The notes under the pieces are model-generated. The model saw only the letters and a program-made list of their open reading frames with translations, ran no database searches and was not told where the DNA came from. From assembly GCF_028288205.1 (NCBI RefSeq), contig NZ_JAQBOD010000007.1, forward strand, positions 1 to 46,712: a stretch of DNA of 46,712 nucleotides, read 5' to 3'. The stretch comes from Mucilaginibacter sp. (GTDB taxonomy: Bacteria > Bacteroidota > Bacteroidia > Sphingobacteriales > Sphingobacteriaceae). Every line of letters starts with the position of its first letter. Positions within the stretch are counted from its first letter, which is position 1. The position numbers were made by a program, and so were the translations under genes. Positions 7,959 through 16,889 of the stretch are shown here, piece by piece.

Positions 7959-9362
7959 ATGGATATAACTTTTCATGGAGCTGCCCGCAACGTTACCGGC
8001 AGCAAACATTTACTACGTTTACAGGATGGTACCGGCATTTTATTGGATTGCGGTATGTTTCAGGGCCTGGGCGAGAATACCGGTAATATGAATGGACATT
8101 TTGGCTTTAACCCCCAAAAGCTTAATTATATGATACTATCGCATGCCCATATTGATCATTGCGGCTTGATACCGCGCTTAGTTGCCGAAGGATTTAACGG
8201 GCCAATATTTTGTACATCGGCCACTATGGATCTAACCCGGATACTTTTGCTGGATTCGGCCAGGATACAAATGAACGATGTAGAATATAGTAATAAGCAT
8301 CGTGCAAAAAACGGTTTGCCATTATTAGAGCCTTTGTATAATGAGGATCAGGCTATGGAAGCACTGCGTTTATTTAAGATTGTTGAATATCATGAGGAGT
8401 ACGCTATAACACCAAATGTAAAATTTCATTTTAGCGATGCGGGCCACCTATTGGGCAGCTGCGCGGTGCACCTGGTTGTACAGGAAAACGGCAAGGAAAC
8501 CCGTATAACTTTTAGTGGTGATGTGGGCCAATATGGCGACCTGCTTTTAAAAAACCCGCAACGCTTCCCGCAGGTTGATTACATTTTGCTGGAATCGACC
8601 TATGGCGATTCGCTGCATAAGGAGCTTGAACCTATTGAGGATGCTTTGCTGGAGGTAATTAAACAAACATGCCTCATTAAAAAAGGCAAGGTTATTATTC
8701 CGGCGTTTAGTGTTGGCCGCACACAGGAATTGTTATATGCGCTAAATTCGCTGGAGTTAAAAGGTGTATTGCCCGAATTACCGTATTATGTTGACAGCCC
8801 TTTATCAGACAAAGCTACGCAGATATTAAAAGATCACCCCGAAGTTTATAACCGGGATGTGAAAGCAGTTTTAGCAATTGATGCTGATCCGTTCGCTTTT
8901 AAAGGGTTGCGGTTTATACAATCAACAGAAGAGTCTATCGCTTTAAATGATGACCCACGCCCTTGCGTAATCATTTCATCATCAGGCATGGCAGAGGCGG
9001 GTAGGGTAAAACATCATATTAAAAACAATATTAATAATGAAAAAACCACTATTTTAATTGTTGGTTATTGCGAACCAAATTCGCTTGGCGGGCGTTTGTT
9101 GCACGGCGATGATGAAGTATGGATATTTGGCGAAAAGTACGAGGTTAAGGCCGAGGTGCGGTCCATTAAATCAATGAGCGCCCATGGCGATTATGAGGAC
9201 CTGCTGCATTTTTTAAACTGCCAGGACCCTAAAAAAGTTAAAAAGATATTCCTGGTTCACGGCGAGTATGAGGTGCAGCAGCATTTTGCCAACACGTTGA
9301 ACCAGCATGGCTTCGCTAATGTGGAGATACCTTTTCAACATCAGAAGATAGTATTGGAGTAA
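7959..9362 (+). CDS. Beta-CASP metallo-beta-lactamase fold RNA hydrolase
   Basis: 467 residues with the MBL core and beta-CASP insertion seen in CPSF73/Ysh1-like nucleases. Zinc motif HAHIDH is at 62-67, followed by the downstream His in DAGHLLGS and the Asp in FSGDVGQYG. Beta-CASP motif A is in LLESTYGDS, motif B around IIPAFSVGRTQELL, and motif C near ISSSGMAEAGRVKHH, with a final SAHGDYEDLL His. Such proteins process or degrade RNA in the cytoplasm; the substrate here is unknown. It is divergent from blaI copy 2, so the dyads at 7861-7897 could also affect it. Confidence 0.92.
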   Translation: MDITFHGAARNVTGSKHLLRLQDGTGILLDCGMFQGLGENTGNMNGHFGFNPQKLNYMILSHAHIDHCGLIPRLVAEGFNGPIFCTSATMDLTRILLLDSARIQMNDVEYSNKHRAKNGLPLLEPLYNEDQAMEALRLFKIVEYHEEYAITPNVKFHFSDAGHLLGSCAVHLVVQENGKETRITFSGDVGQYGDLLLKNPQRFPQVDYILLESTYGDSLHKELEPIEDALLEVIKQTCLIKKGKVIIPAFSVGRTQELLYALNSLELKGVLPELPYYVDSPLSDKATQILKDHPEVYNRDVKAVLAIDADPFAFKGLRFIQSTEESIALNDDPRPCVIISSSGMAEAGRVKHHIKNNINNEKTTILIVGYCEPNSLGGRLLHGDDEVWIFGEKYEVKAEVRSIKSMSAHGDYEDLLHFLNCQDPKKVKKIFLVHGEYEVQQHFANTLNQHGFANVEIPFQHQKIVLE

Positions 9363-9689
9363 TTTTTGTCACTTCGGGCAACAGGTATAATGGTGGTATT
9401 AATTGTTGGTGATCTTGTTTCAAAAACTTGTTTCACCACTGCTAAAATTGACAATTTGTAATCGTTTGATTATCAACTATCAATACTAATACTATACTTA
9501 AAAAAACTGACGAATAAGTTGTTACATTTTGTTACATCACTTTTACACAATCGACTTATAAACAGTGTTTTAAGTATAAATCTTGTTTCACTTGTTACAT
9601 TTTGTTTCACCACAAGTGAAACAAGCTTAAACAAAAAAGGCCAATTGAAAACGCTTTCAATTGGTCTTTTTTGTTATGTGCTAAACGGT
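9363..9689. repeat. Gene-free interval with five TGTTTCA/TGAAACA copies
   Basis: This 327 bp gap holds TGTTTCA at 9416, 9429, 9584 and 9603 and the inverse TGAAACA at 9617. CTTGTTTCAC and GTGAAACAAG form an inverted pair at 9582-9625. TTGTTACATTTTGTTACATC adds similar TGTTACA units. The interval ends in the terminator at 9633-9672. No gene is credible. A second cluster of the same heptamer lies at 22315-22513. Confidence 0.6.
9633..9672. terminator. Bidirectional intrinsic terminator
   Basis: CCAATTGAAA pairs with TTTCAATTGG around ACGC, flanked by an A-run on the left and a T-run on the right. It terminates the UxuA/RraA operon on the minus strand (operon end at 9690) and could also act on the plus strand. 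Confidence 0.9.
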
Positions 9690-10811
9690 TTATACTTCTG
9701 CGTTTACCCGGTTAAGCAGCGCTTTCATATAGCCAATGGTATAAGCGGTGCCCACGTTTGGCCCGCCTGCCATTTTGGGGATATGATCTGGAATAATAAC
9801 GCCGTCAAAATCCACACGCTTTAAGGCTTGCATAATGGTATACATATCGGTATAACCATCGTCAACAAACGACTCTACAAAATGCGGCAACGGCGCGTAA
9901 ATATTACGGAAATGTATTTTGTACAACCTTTTTTTCTTTCCGAAATAATCTATCATCCCTACCGAATCTTTACCCAGCTTATCGCCGCCTTCCATCCATG
10001 AGCCAACGCAAAGGCATAAGCCTACGCTTGGGCTGTTATTAGCCAGGTCCAAAGCGTGTTTATATCCTTCAAAGCTGGTAAACAAACGCGGCACACCCGC
10101 TAACTCAGGTATCGGCGGATCGTCAGGGTGGATACCGATATGCACATTGTTTTCCTCGGCCGTTCTAACAACTGCCTGAATAAAATATTTAAAGTTGGCC
10201 CAGATTTCGTCGCGTGTATATTGCCTGCTATGGCTTAACGGGGCGTGGTACCTGTTGGCATCCCATCTGCCATGATTTGGCGCATCTACATTAAAATCTC
10301 TTGCGTCGGCACCACCACGGGCAAGGCCGCGTACATCCGAATCCCATATACCATTACCCATGTGCGCATAAGTGGTATATCCAATACCGGCTTTGCCCAA
10401 ACTACGCAAGTGGGCCTTGTATTCCTCTATCTTTTCGTCACGACCGGGCAGGTTAAGTACCAGCTTGTCCTGGTTATGTACGTCGTTGTTTCCAAAGCCA
10501 TACACGTTTATTCCATGATCTGCAAAAAGTCTTTTACGGCTCCCATAATATTCGCCGCTTGATTTTTTTGCATTGGTCCATAACACAGCCTGGTTAATGC
10601 CCATCTGGTTGTAAAAAGCAAAGGTATCATCATCTGGCTCGGGTGTGATCTGTCCGGCGATCTTGATCTGTGAGGGTTTTGCTGAATTTTCTAATTTTTC
10701 AGTCTCTTTCGCTATTAGCGGGGCAGCCTCTGCCATACCACCGCCGCCCACAGACAGTGCAGCTGCCAGCGCTGCTGTTTTTTTAATAAAGTCTCTGCGA
10801 TTATCACTCAT
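9690..10811 (-). CDS. Tat-exported mannonate dehydratase-like TIM-barrel protein (canonical-like site)
   Basis: 373 residues. The N-terminus DNRRDFIKKTAALAAALS is a twin-arginine signal, so the protein is probably exported folded. The body matches the UxuA family: HPDDPP (His228), a Cys in LCVGS (Cys268), the His in YKIHFRN (His300) and IIPDH (Asp342), the four positions that bind the metal in mannonate dehydratases as I recall them. UxuA converts D-mannonate to 2-keto-3-deoxygluconate in the cytoplasm, so an exported relative is unusual. It is the last gene of the operon, 43 bp after the RraA-like gene. Its real substrate is unknown. Confidence 0.8.
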   Translation of the reverse strand: MSDNRRDFIKKTAALAAALSVGGGGMAEAAPLIAKETEKLENSAKPSQIKIAGQITPEPDDDTFAFYNQMGINQAVLWTNAKKSSGEYYGSRKRLFADHGINVYGFGNNDVHNQDKLVLNLPGRDEKIEEYKAHLRSLGKAGIGYTTYAHMGNGIWDSDVRGLARGGADARDFNVDAPNHGRWDANRYHAPLSHSRQYTRDEIWANFKYFIQAVVRTAEENNVHIGIHPDDPPIPELAGVPRLFTSFEGYKHALDLANNSPSVGLCLCVGSWMEGGDKLGKDSVGMIDYFGKKKRLYKIHFRNIYAPLPHFVESFVDDGYTDMYTIMQALKRVDFDGVIIPDHIPKMAGGPNVGTAYTIGYMKALLNRVNAEV

Positions 10812-10854
10812 CTTCTTATGGTTTATTAGTTAATTGGTTTAATAGTGAATTTGG

Positions 10855-11784
10855 TTACCACGTCCTTTTCTCCAGTATCTTATCTATTGTAGCGCGGCTC
10901 ATTTTTATTTTACCCGGATGCTCATCAACCCATTTATAAAAAGCCTGCCTTACTTCGGGCGTCCATTCGCTGTCTATTTGCCCGGTTTTAAATTTGCCGG
11001 CTTTTACCATTTCAAACCCAAAATCGTCTTTAAGCGAAACAAACTCGGCAGTAGCAACTACTTGCTCGGCCAATTGAGCAGGTACAAAAAGCACGCCTTC
11101 TCTTTTAGCAATTACCAAATCGCCGGGTAATACCATTGCGCCACCTATGCGAATAGGCGTATTTAAACCCATCAACACCTCATTCTCTAAAAACGACGGA
11201 TGAAAATCGCGCACAAAGGCGTTAAATCCTTTAATTTCTGACAACCCTTCCACATCCCTCGCCGAAGCATCAAACACAACCCCATTGCCCGATTTACTGA
11301 AGATAGAGTTACCAAGCGTGCTTCCCATTAAAGTACCTGCGGCAATCTTTCCAAAGCCATCGGCTACATATACATCGCCCTTAACTAAAACGTCAATGGG
11401 CCATGAATTGGTATTGCCCGCGCGGCCCTGTTTTGCACCCCTGGCCTTTATATTCTTTTCCACGTCGGGGCGGCTTGGCATAAACATAGCGGTAACGGCG
11501 CGGCCGGTCACTGCTTCATCATTAACGGTTTTCCAGCCACCTTCAAATTGGTTAACATAGCCTAAGTTTTTAAGCGCGGTCCAGGCATCATCAAGGCCTA
11601 TGTTTTTGGCCCGTGTTAACAGATCATCAGAAATTTTTGGCCGGCCATCGGCAAAGCGTTCGCCTTTCCATTCTGAGGTTAAGAATGTTAATTCTTCTTT
11701 AGAGATGGTTTGTGCCGATGCCATTCGCCCCAGGCAAAAGCTAAAAGCAAGCAATACCCCGATAATATTTTTATTAATAGCCAT
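10855..11784 (-). CDS. Secreted RraA-like protein 1
   Basis: 309 residues with a signal peptide ending MASAQ. The RraA/HMG-aldolase fold is shown by GDVYVADGFGKIAAGTLMGS, VVFDASARDVEGLSEIKGF (Arg176-Asp177) and VLPGDLVIAKREGVLFVP. The family includes pyruvate-releasing aldolases and the RNase E inhibitor RraA. The Arg-Asp pair is kept, but the acidic residue expected about 21 residues before it is Ser155. Extra N- and C-terminal segments (WKGERFADGRP, HPGKIKMSRATIDKIL) are shared with the upstream paralogue. Its start overlaps that gene's end by 11 bp, indicating translational coupling. Confidence 0.8.
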   Translation of the reverse strand: MAINKNIIGVLLAFSFCLGRMASAQTISKEELTFLTSEWKGERFADGRPKISDDLLTRAKNIGLDDAWTALKNLGYVNQFEGGWKTVNDEAVTGRAVTAMFMPSRPDVEKNIKARGAKQGRAGNTNSWPIDVLVKGDVYVADGFGKIAAGTLMGSTLGNSIFSKSGNGVVFDASARDVEGLSEIKGFNAFVRDFHPSFLENEVLMGLNTPIRIGGAMVLPGDLVIAKREGVLFVPAQLAEQVVATAEFVSLKDDFGFEMVKAGKFKTGQIDSEWTPEVRQAFYKWVDEHPGKIKMSRATIDKILEKRTW

Positions 11785-12706
11785 GTGCTTTCAAATATTC
11801 GTCTAACTCTTTTTTAGGCATTGGTAATTTGCCCGGATAGTGGTTTAGCCAGTTCAAAAAATCTTTTTTTATTTCATCGCTCCATGCGCCATGTATCTGA
11901 CCCGATAAATATTTGCCCTCCAGCAGCCTGGTCCGTTCAAACTGGTCATGAACGCCCTGAAATTCTGAGTCAAGCACCAAATCAGCAACCAAATGTGCTG
12001 GGATAAATACAGTTCCATACTGGTTTGCCAGTACTACATCGCCGGGCAAAACGGTGACGCGGCCAATGCGTATTGGCTGATTAATGCTGGTTAATTGTAC
12101 CTGGCTGATAGCTGACGGATCTGTACCCTTTACCCAGGCATTAAAGCCTTTAATTTCGGACACCTCTGCTACATCCCTTATCGCTCCGTTAAATATTACA
12201 CCACGTTTGGCCCTGCCCCATACAGAACTGCTCAGGCTTGATCCCATCAGGGTGCCATCAGCTATTTTTCCGTAAGCATCTGCAACATACACGTCGCCAT
12301 TAGTTAATATATCAATGGGCCATAAGTTTTGACCGCCATGCTGAGAACGGCCCTCAGCCTTTCCTGTAGTAGTTACTACTGCATTAAGATCCGGCCGGGC
12401 AGGCATGTATTGTGCCGTTACCACCCGCCCAGTCATAACACTATCCGGGTGGAGTATTTTCCAGTCGCTTTCATATTGACTCAGATATCCTTTGGCTTTT
12501 AATTTTTCCCATGCTTCATCAACAGTTACTTTTTTTAACCGTTCAAGCAATTGATCTGATACACGCGGGCGCCCGTCGGCAGAGCGTTCGCCCTTCCATT
12601 CGGGAGTAAGATCCTTTATCTGTTCGGGTGATGAACCCAAACGTTGTTGTGCATTGGCAAACAGCCCACCTAATACCAATGCTGTAATTAATATTATTCT
12701 TCTCAT
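11774..12706 (-). CDS. Secreted RraA-like protein 2
   Basis: 310 residues from ATG 12706, which opens a good signal peptide (MRRIILITALVLGGLFANAQ). The frame is open upstream to 12772, but that part overlaps the preceding gene and is not signal-like. It has the same layout as the following paralogue: WKGERSADGRPRVSD, GDVYVADAYGKIADGTLMGSS, IFNGAIRDVAEVSEIKGF (Arg177-Asp178), VLPGDVVLANQYGTVFIP. Ser156 stands where aldolases usually have an acidic residue. The gene begins 10 bp after the stop of the UxuA-like gene. Pyruvate-aldolase activity is possible but unproven. Confidence 0.8.
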   Translation of the reverse strand: MRRIILITALVLGGLFANAQQRLGSSPEQIKDLTPEWKGERSADGRPRVSDQLLERLKKVTVDEAWEKLKAKGYLSQYESDWKILHPDSVMTGRVVTAQYMPARPDLNAVVTTTGKAEGRSQHGGQNLWPIDILTNGDVYVADAYGKIADGTLMGSSLSSSVWGRAKRGVIFNGAIRDVAEVSEIKGFNAWVKGTDPSAISQVQLTSINQPIRIGRVTVLPGDVVLANQYGTVFIPAHLVADLVLDSEFQGVHDQFERTRLLEGKYLSGQIHGAWSDEIKKDFLNWLNHYPGKLPMPKKELDEYLKAHGY

Positions 12707-12716
12707 AAATTTAGGT

Positions 12717-13913
12717 TTATCCTTTGTATCCTTGTTCAATTGTAAGGCATGCCTGCAACATTGCGCGGGCATAAGCCTGGTTATAAATATAACCTATAAA
12801 ATCGCCGCCGCGTTCCTTGTCGATTATATTGCCCGGCGGATGCTCGGCAAATATGCCGTATTTATACTTTGCACGCACCAGTTCCTGCATTACGGCAAAC
12901 ATATTGACCTGACCCGCATCGGGGTAGGTTTCTGTATATTTAATTCTCGGTGTTTCTACCACCACGTTACGAAAGTGCATGTGGTTGATGCGGTTGCGTG
13001 CAGCCATATAGTGCAAAACGTCGATGGCATTTTCGCCTATTTCAGTGGATACTCCGCAATCAAAGGTCATGCCGTTTGCCGGACTGTCAACTATCGCCAA
13101 TAATTTTTTCCAGCCGGCAAAACTTCCCATCGGCTGCGCCGAACCACGGCTAAGCGGCGGCGGCGGATCGTTAGGGTGAAGCGCCATTTTTACACCTGAT
13201 TGTTCGGCTACAGGAATAATGGCTTTTAAAAAATAAGTGATATTTGCCCAAAACTGCTCTTCGGATGTAGCGGGCTCGGCGGCAGTAGCTTTTAATTCGC
13301 TTGCCGCGAATGCCATTTCATCGGCTTTGCGGTCACGCGGCTCATTCCAGTTATTATCTGCCGGATTTGGCATTTTGCGGTTATAATCAAAACTTAAATA
13401 GCGAGCGTTGCCACGGCCTACGCTGTTATAATAACCCTCACGTAAACGGTGCGAATAAAAATTATATTCAATAACCGGGATACCCACCTTACCTGTTATT
13501 CGTATAGCGTCCTGTACCTTCTTTATATCCTCATCACGCCCTTCCATATTATGGAGTATACTGGGCGGCAAAACTATTCTATGGTTAATGATGGAAAGCC
13601 CTTCTGACTTAAAACGATCGACAATGCCTTGTATCTTTTCTACTGTCCATGGCAAAGCAGGCGCATCCATGTGCACATAATCGGCCCCGAATTGTTTGAT
13701 GGCCTTTACTTTGGATGACATGTCGTTATAGCCTACGTTCATGGTCATTTTAGGCGTATCAACACCTTCAACTACGGGCCATGCAACTTTTTTTGAAGCC
13801 GTGGCACGGTTATCGGTTGTAACAGGTGATGCTGACGCACCAACTGCACCTGACGATAATGCTGCTGCCAGCGAAGTACCCTTTTTTAAAAATCCTCTAC
13901 GATTATCTTTCAT
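12717..13913 (-). CDS. Tat-exported mannonate dehydratase-like TIM-barrel protein (variant B)
   Basis: 398 residues with the twin-arginine signal DNRRGFLKKGTSLAAALSSG. UxuA-like ligand positions are HPNDPPPP (His246), TFDCGVSTEIGEN (Cys286) and NHMHFRN (His313). The final motif is AEH (Glu357-His358) instead of the PDH of mannonate dehydratases, an Asp-to-Glu change shared with the 405-residue paralogue. It lies 4 bp after that paralogue and 10 bp before an RraA-like gene. Xylose-isomerase-like epimerase activity is an alternative reading of the same fold. Confidence 0.78.
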   Translation of the reverse strand: MKDNRRGFLKKGTSLAAALSSGAVGASASPVTTDNRATASKKVAWPVVEGVDTPKMTMNVGYNDMSSKVKAIKQFGADYVHMDAPALPWTVEKIQGIVDRFKSEGLSIINHRIVLPPSILHNMEGRDEDIKKVQDAIRITGKVGIPVIEYNFYSHRLREGYYNSVGRGNARYLSFDYNRKMPNPADNNWNEPRDRKADEMAFAASELKATAAEPATSEEQFWANITYFLKAIIPVAEQSGVKMALHPNDPPPPLSRGSAQPMGSFAGWKKLLAIVDSPANGMTFDCGVSTEIGENAIDVLHYMAARNRINHMHFRNVVVETPRIKYTETYPDAGQVNMFAVMQELVRAKYKYGIFAEHPPGNIIDKERGGDFIGYIYNQAYARAMLQACLTIEQGYKG

Positions 13914-13917
13914 AAAG

Positions 13918-15135
13918 TTAGGCTTTCCAACCCGCCTGAAGTGCTAAGCAAGTCTGCATCATAGCACGGGCATATGATTGGTTATACAGGTAAGATACAA
14001 AGCCATTGCTTTGATGTGTTTTGTCAAATTCATTATCACGCGGATGCTCTGCCCAAATACCATATTTGTATTTACCTTTTACCAGTTCATACATCACGGC
14101 CATCATGTCTACGTTCCCGTTATCTATCATCACTTCCACATATTTTATTCTTGGTGTATCTACAATAACATTTCGGTAATGTACATGGTTGATGCGGTTA
14201 CGCGATAGCATGTATTTGGCTACTTCTACAGCATTTTCACCTATTTCAGTCGAAACGCCACAGTCAAACGTCATGCCGTTTGAAGGGCTTTCTACTAAAT
14301 CAAAAAGATGTTTCCAGTCTTTAAAGGTCGACATGATCTGCTCCGAACCACGGCTCATTGGCGGCGGCGGATCATTAGGATGCAAAGCCATGCGTACACC
14401 AGCCTTTTCGGCTACCGGAATAACCGCTTTTAAAAAGTATTCAATATTTTCCCAGGCTTTGGCGGCGGTTTGCGCAGGCTCCTTTTCTGTGGGGCCTAAC
14501 TCAACCATTGCAAGATTCTCCTCATCCGGCTGCCGGCGGGCAGTTTTATAGTTCCATTTATTATCTGCCTGGTTAGGCTGCCCTTTCCGGTAATAATCAT
14601 AACCCAGGTATTGTACACCGCCGCGGCCAACCACATCATAATAACCCTCTACCGCGCGGTGCGAGTAAAAATTATATTCAACCACTGGGAGGCCAACCTT
14701 GCCTGCCGCAATTAAAGAATCCTGTACTAATTTGATCTCTGCATCTTTGCCGTCAGTGCCATGAATAATAGCACCCGAGAAATTGATCATCATATTAATA
14801 ACGGTAAGGCCCTCTGCCTTAAAGCGGTCTATTATTGTTTTTAACCCTTCTTCTGTCCATGGCATGCGCGGTCCGCCCATGTGCACATAGTCGCAGCCGA
14901 ATTGTTTTATCCATTTCATGTTTGATACGGTGGCATTTGCGCCCACACTCATGGTCATTTTTGGGGTATCCGGCCCTTCTACCAGGCTAGACCATAGCGG
15001 ATTTTTTTTTGCTGCCGCTGATTCTGATTGGTTATCAATTTTGGGGGTAGCTACAGACGCGCCTACAACACCTAATGACAATGCAGCTGCCAGTGAAGTG
15101 CCTTTTTTGAGAAAGTCTCTGCGATTATCTTTCAT
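13918..15135 (-). CDS. Tat-exported mannonate dehydratase-like TIM-barrel protein (variant C)
   Basis: 405 residues, first gene of the operon, with twin-arginine signal DNRRDFLKKGTSLAAALSLG. It is closely similar to variant B throughout (HPNDPPPPMSRGSEQ at about 252-266, DCGVSTEIGEN with Cys292, NHVHYRN with His319, AEHPRDN with Glu363). The conserved EYNFYSHR and GYYD.VGRG segments near residue 155 are shared by B and C but not by the 373-residue protein, so B and C form a subgroup. No convincing promoter box was found in the 130 bp upstream. A terminator there isolates the operon from the M28 gene. Confidence 0.78.
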   Translation of the reverse strand: MKDNRRDFLKKGTSLAAALSLGVVGASVATPKIDNQSESAAAKKNPLWSSLVEGPDTPKMTMSVGANATVSNMKWIKQFGCDYVHMGGPRMPWTEEGLKTIIDRFKAEGLTVINMMINFSGAIIHGTDGKDAEIKLVQDSLIAAGKVGLPVVEYNFYSHRAVEGYYDVVGRGGVQYLGYDYYRKGQPNQADNKWNYKTARRQPDEENLAMVELGPTEKEPAQTAAKAWENIEYFLKAVIPVAEKAGVRMALHPNDPPPPMSRGSEQIMSTFKDWKHLFDLVESPSNGMTFDCGVSTEIGENAVEVAKYMLSRNRINHVHYRNVIVDTPRIKYVEVMIDNGNVDMMAVMYELVKGKYKYGIWAEHPRDNEFDKTHQSNGFVSYLYNQSYARAMMQTCLALQAGWKA

Positions 15136-15232
15136 AATAATTAGTATAAATTGGTTGAGTTAAATATACAAAGAAGCACCATCCACTGGTTAAGGTCAGC
15201 AGATTGTTACAAACTCAACAAAGCAGGCTTTC

Positions 15233-15267
15233 AAAAAGAAAGCCCCGCATATACAGGGCTTCTTTTT
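15233..15267 (-). terminator. Intrinsic terminator after the M28 peptidase gene
   Basis: AAGCCC and GGGCTT stems with A-rich and T-rich flanks (one bulged A) directly follow the M28 stop codon on the minus strand and precede the UxuA/RraA operon. T-runs occur on both strands. Confidence 0.8.
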
Positions 15268-16807
15268 AATTTATTGGAACTACAGGCAACTCTTTGCGTG
15301 GTATCATATCATCACGCTGAGAAGTATTGTAAACAAACGATGCAGCGATAACGGCGGCCTGTTTAAGGTCGTTTTCACTCAATTTATCATAAGTGTCCTG
15401 GTTACTGTGATGGGTACGGGTGCCATAGTCCATATTATCCTGTATAAACTGAAAACCCGGTATGCCAACCGCGTCAAACGAAAGGTGATCTGTGCCACCT
15501 GTATTGCTGATGGTTACGGTATTTGCACCCAGGTCCTTAAAAGGAGCCAGCCATTCTTTAAATATTGGGCCTACGGCCTGGTTACCTTGTAAATAAACAC
15601 CGCGTATTTTACCGGTACCATTGTCTAAATTATAATAGGCAGAAACTTTTGCCGCCTCGGGTTTTAATATCATTGTTTTGGGGTCGCCAAAGTGGTTAAG
15701 CACATAGAAGCGCGAACCCCATAACCCTTGCTCTTCCGAACTCCATAAAACTATGCGAATGGTACGGCGCGGTTTAAAGCCAACACGTTTTAAAATACGC
15801 ATAACTTCCAGCATAACCGCGCTGCCCGCGGCATTATCAGTAGCGCCGGTAGCACCGTGCCATGAATCAAGGTGACCGCCAATTATTACCAGTTGGTCCT
15901 TTAGCTTAGGATCCGTTCCCGGTATTTCGCCTACAACATCGTAGCCTTGCAGATCTTTATCAAAAAATTCCGTTTTAATATCGGCTTCCAGCTGCACTTT
16001 AATTCCAGCTTTGGTTAAACGTAAAATATGCTGAAAATCTTCGCCGCTGGTTTCCAGCTCAGGAGCTACGGCTTTTGCAGTATCTGCATATGATGCGCCG
16101 TTGGTAGTAAATACGGTTCCATCGGTACCCCGGCCCTGGCTCAATACCAGCGCAACACCTTCGTCGATATAAAATTTACTTAATGCTACGCGGAATGCAA
16201 GTATTGCCGCGAATGGAGAAGCTCCGGCCCTGCGGGGGCCACCAGCAACAGTGGGGGCTGCTTTAGCCATTTCATCCAGCTGTGCGTCGGTAAAACGTGT
16301 GCCATCAGGTATATAGGTTCTTTCAACTCCAGGCTTGGTATCAGCCATTACAATTTTACCTTTCAGAGTGCCTTTATATTTAGCCAGGTCACCAATGCTA
16401 TCCACTTTAATAATAACCACATCGCCTTTAATCAGGCCGGGCGTTCCGGGTGTCCATGCTTTTGGTATAGCTATTATGGCATGGTAATAAGGTGCGGTTA
16501 TAGCGGCATAGTTTTTTTGCACTTCCCAGCCTTTTCCAAATTTGCCCCAGGGCTCGCGTTTGGCATTTTCTATACCCCAGGTTTTAAGGGTGTTTACGGC
16601 CCAATCCTGTGCGCGTTTTAAGCCCGGCGAACCTGCTAAGCGTGGCCCGGAAACATCGGTCAGATAAAAAGCAGTTTCCATCACCCTGGATTTGTTCATA
16701 CCTTGATCCCTGATGTTATTGAGCATTGCCTCGTCTGTAGTTTGGGCAAATGCCGAACCAATTGTACCCGCAGAAAGCAGGAAAGCATAAAGTAGTTTTC
16801 GTTTCAT
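15266..16807 (-). CDS. Secreted M28 family zinc peptidase (carboxypeptidase Q-like)
   Basis: 513 residues from ATG 16807, which gives the signal peptide MKRKLLYAFLLSAGTIGSAF plus AQ. The frame stays open upstream to 16855, but that stretch overlaps the promoter. A PA-like insertion lies at about 110-240. The two-zinc site is visible: GGHLDSW (His312, Asp314), GATDNAAG (Asp324), WSSEEQGLWGS (Glu358/359), NLDNG (Asp395) and RTHHSNQDTYD (His466 or 467). Family members remove amino acids or dipeptides in the periplasm or outside the cell. It is independently transcribed, with its own promoter and terminator. Confidence 0.93.
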   Translation of the reverse strand: MKRKLLYAFLLSAGTIGSAFAQTTDEAMLNNIRDQGMNKSRVMETAFYLTDVSGPRLAGSPGLKRAQDWAVNTLKTWGIENAKREPWGKFGKGWEVQKNYAAITAPYYHAIIAIPKAWTPGTPGLIKGDVVIIKVDSIGDLAKYKGTLKGKIVMADTKPGVERTYIPDGTRFTDAQLDEMAKAAPTVAGGPRRAGASPFAAILAFRVALSKFYIDEGVALVLSQGRGTDGTVFTTNGASYADTAKAVAPELETSGEDFQHILRLTKAGIKVQLEADIKTEFFDKDLQGYDVVGEIPGTDPKLKDQLVIIGGHLDSWHGATGATDNAAGSAVMLEVMRILKRVGFKPRRTIRIVLWSSEEQGLWGSRFYVLNHFGDPKTMILKPEAAKVSAYYNLDNGTGKIRGVYLQGNQAVGPIFKEWLAPFKDLGANTVTISNTGGTDHLSFDAVGIPGFQFIQDNMDYGTRTHHSNQDTYDKLSENDLKQAAVIAASFVYNTSQRDDMIPRKELPVVPIN

Positions 16808-16830
16808 GATAATTAATGAGTCAGTTAAAA

Positions 16831-16861
16831 CAAACTTATTTAATAATTGGTTCAAAACAAA
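16831..16861 (-). promoter_or_regulatory. Promoter of the M28 peptidase gene
   Basis: On the minus strand TTTG (16861-16858), a 19 bp spacer, and TAAGTTTG (16838-16831) match the Bacteroidota -33/-7 consensus (TTTG, about 19 bp, TAnnTTTG). The -7 box ends 23 bp before the chosen ATG, which supports that start over the longer frame. Confidence 0.75.
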
Positions 16862-16889
16862 CAGGTGGTTTAAAAAAGTTTGCGTTGAA

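Noticed and set aside
9519..9824. Plus-strand frame of 101 codons after the beta-CASP gene
   Set aside because: It reads through the TGTTTCA repeats and a terminator and then opposite the UxuA-like gene, with no family resemblance.
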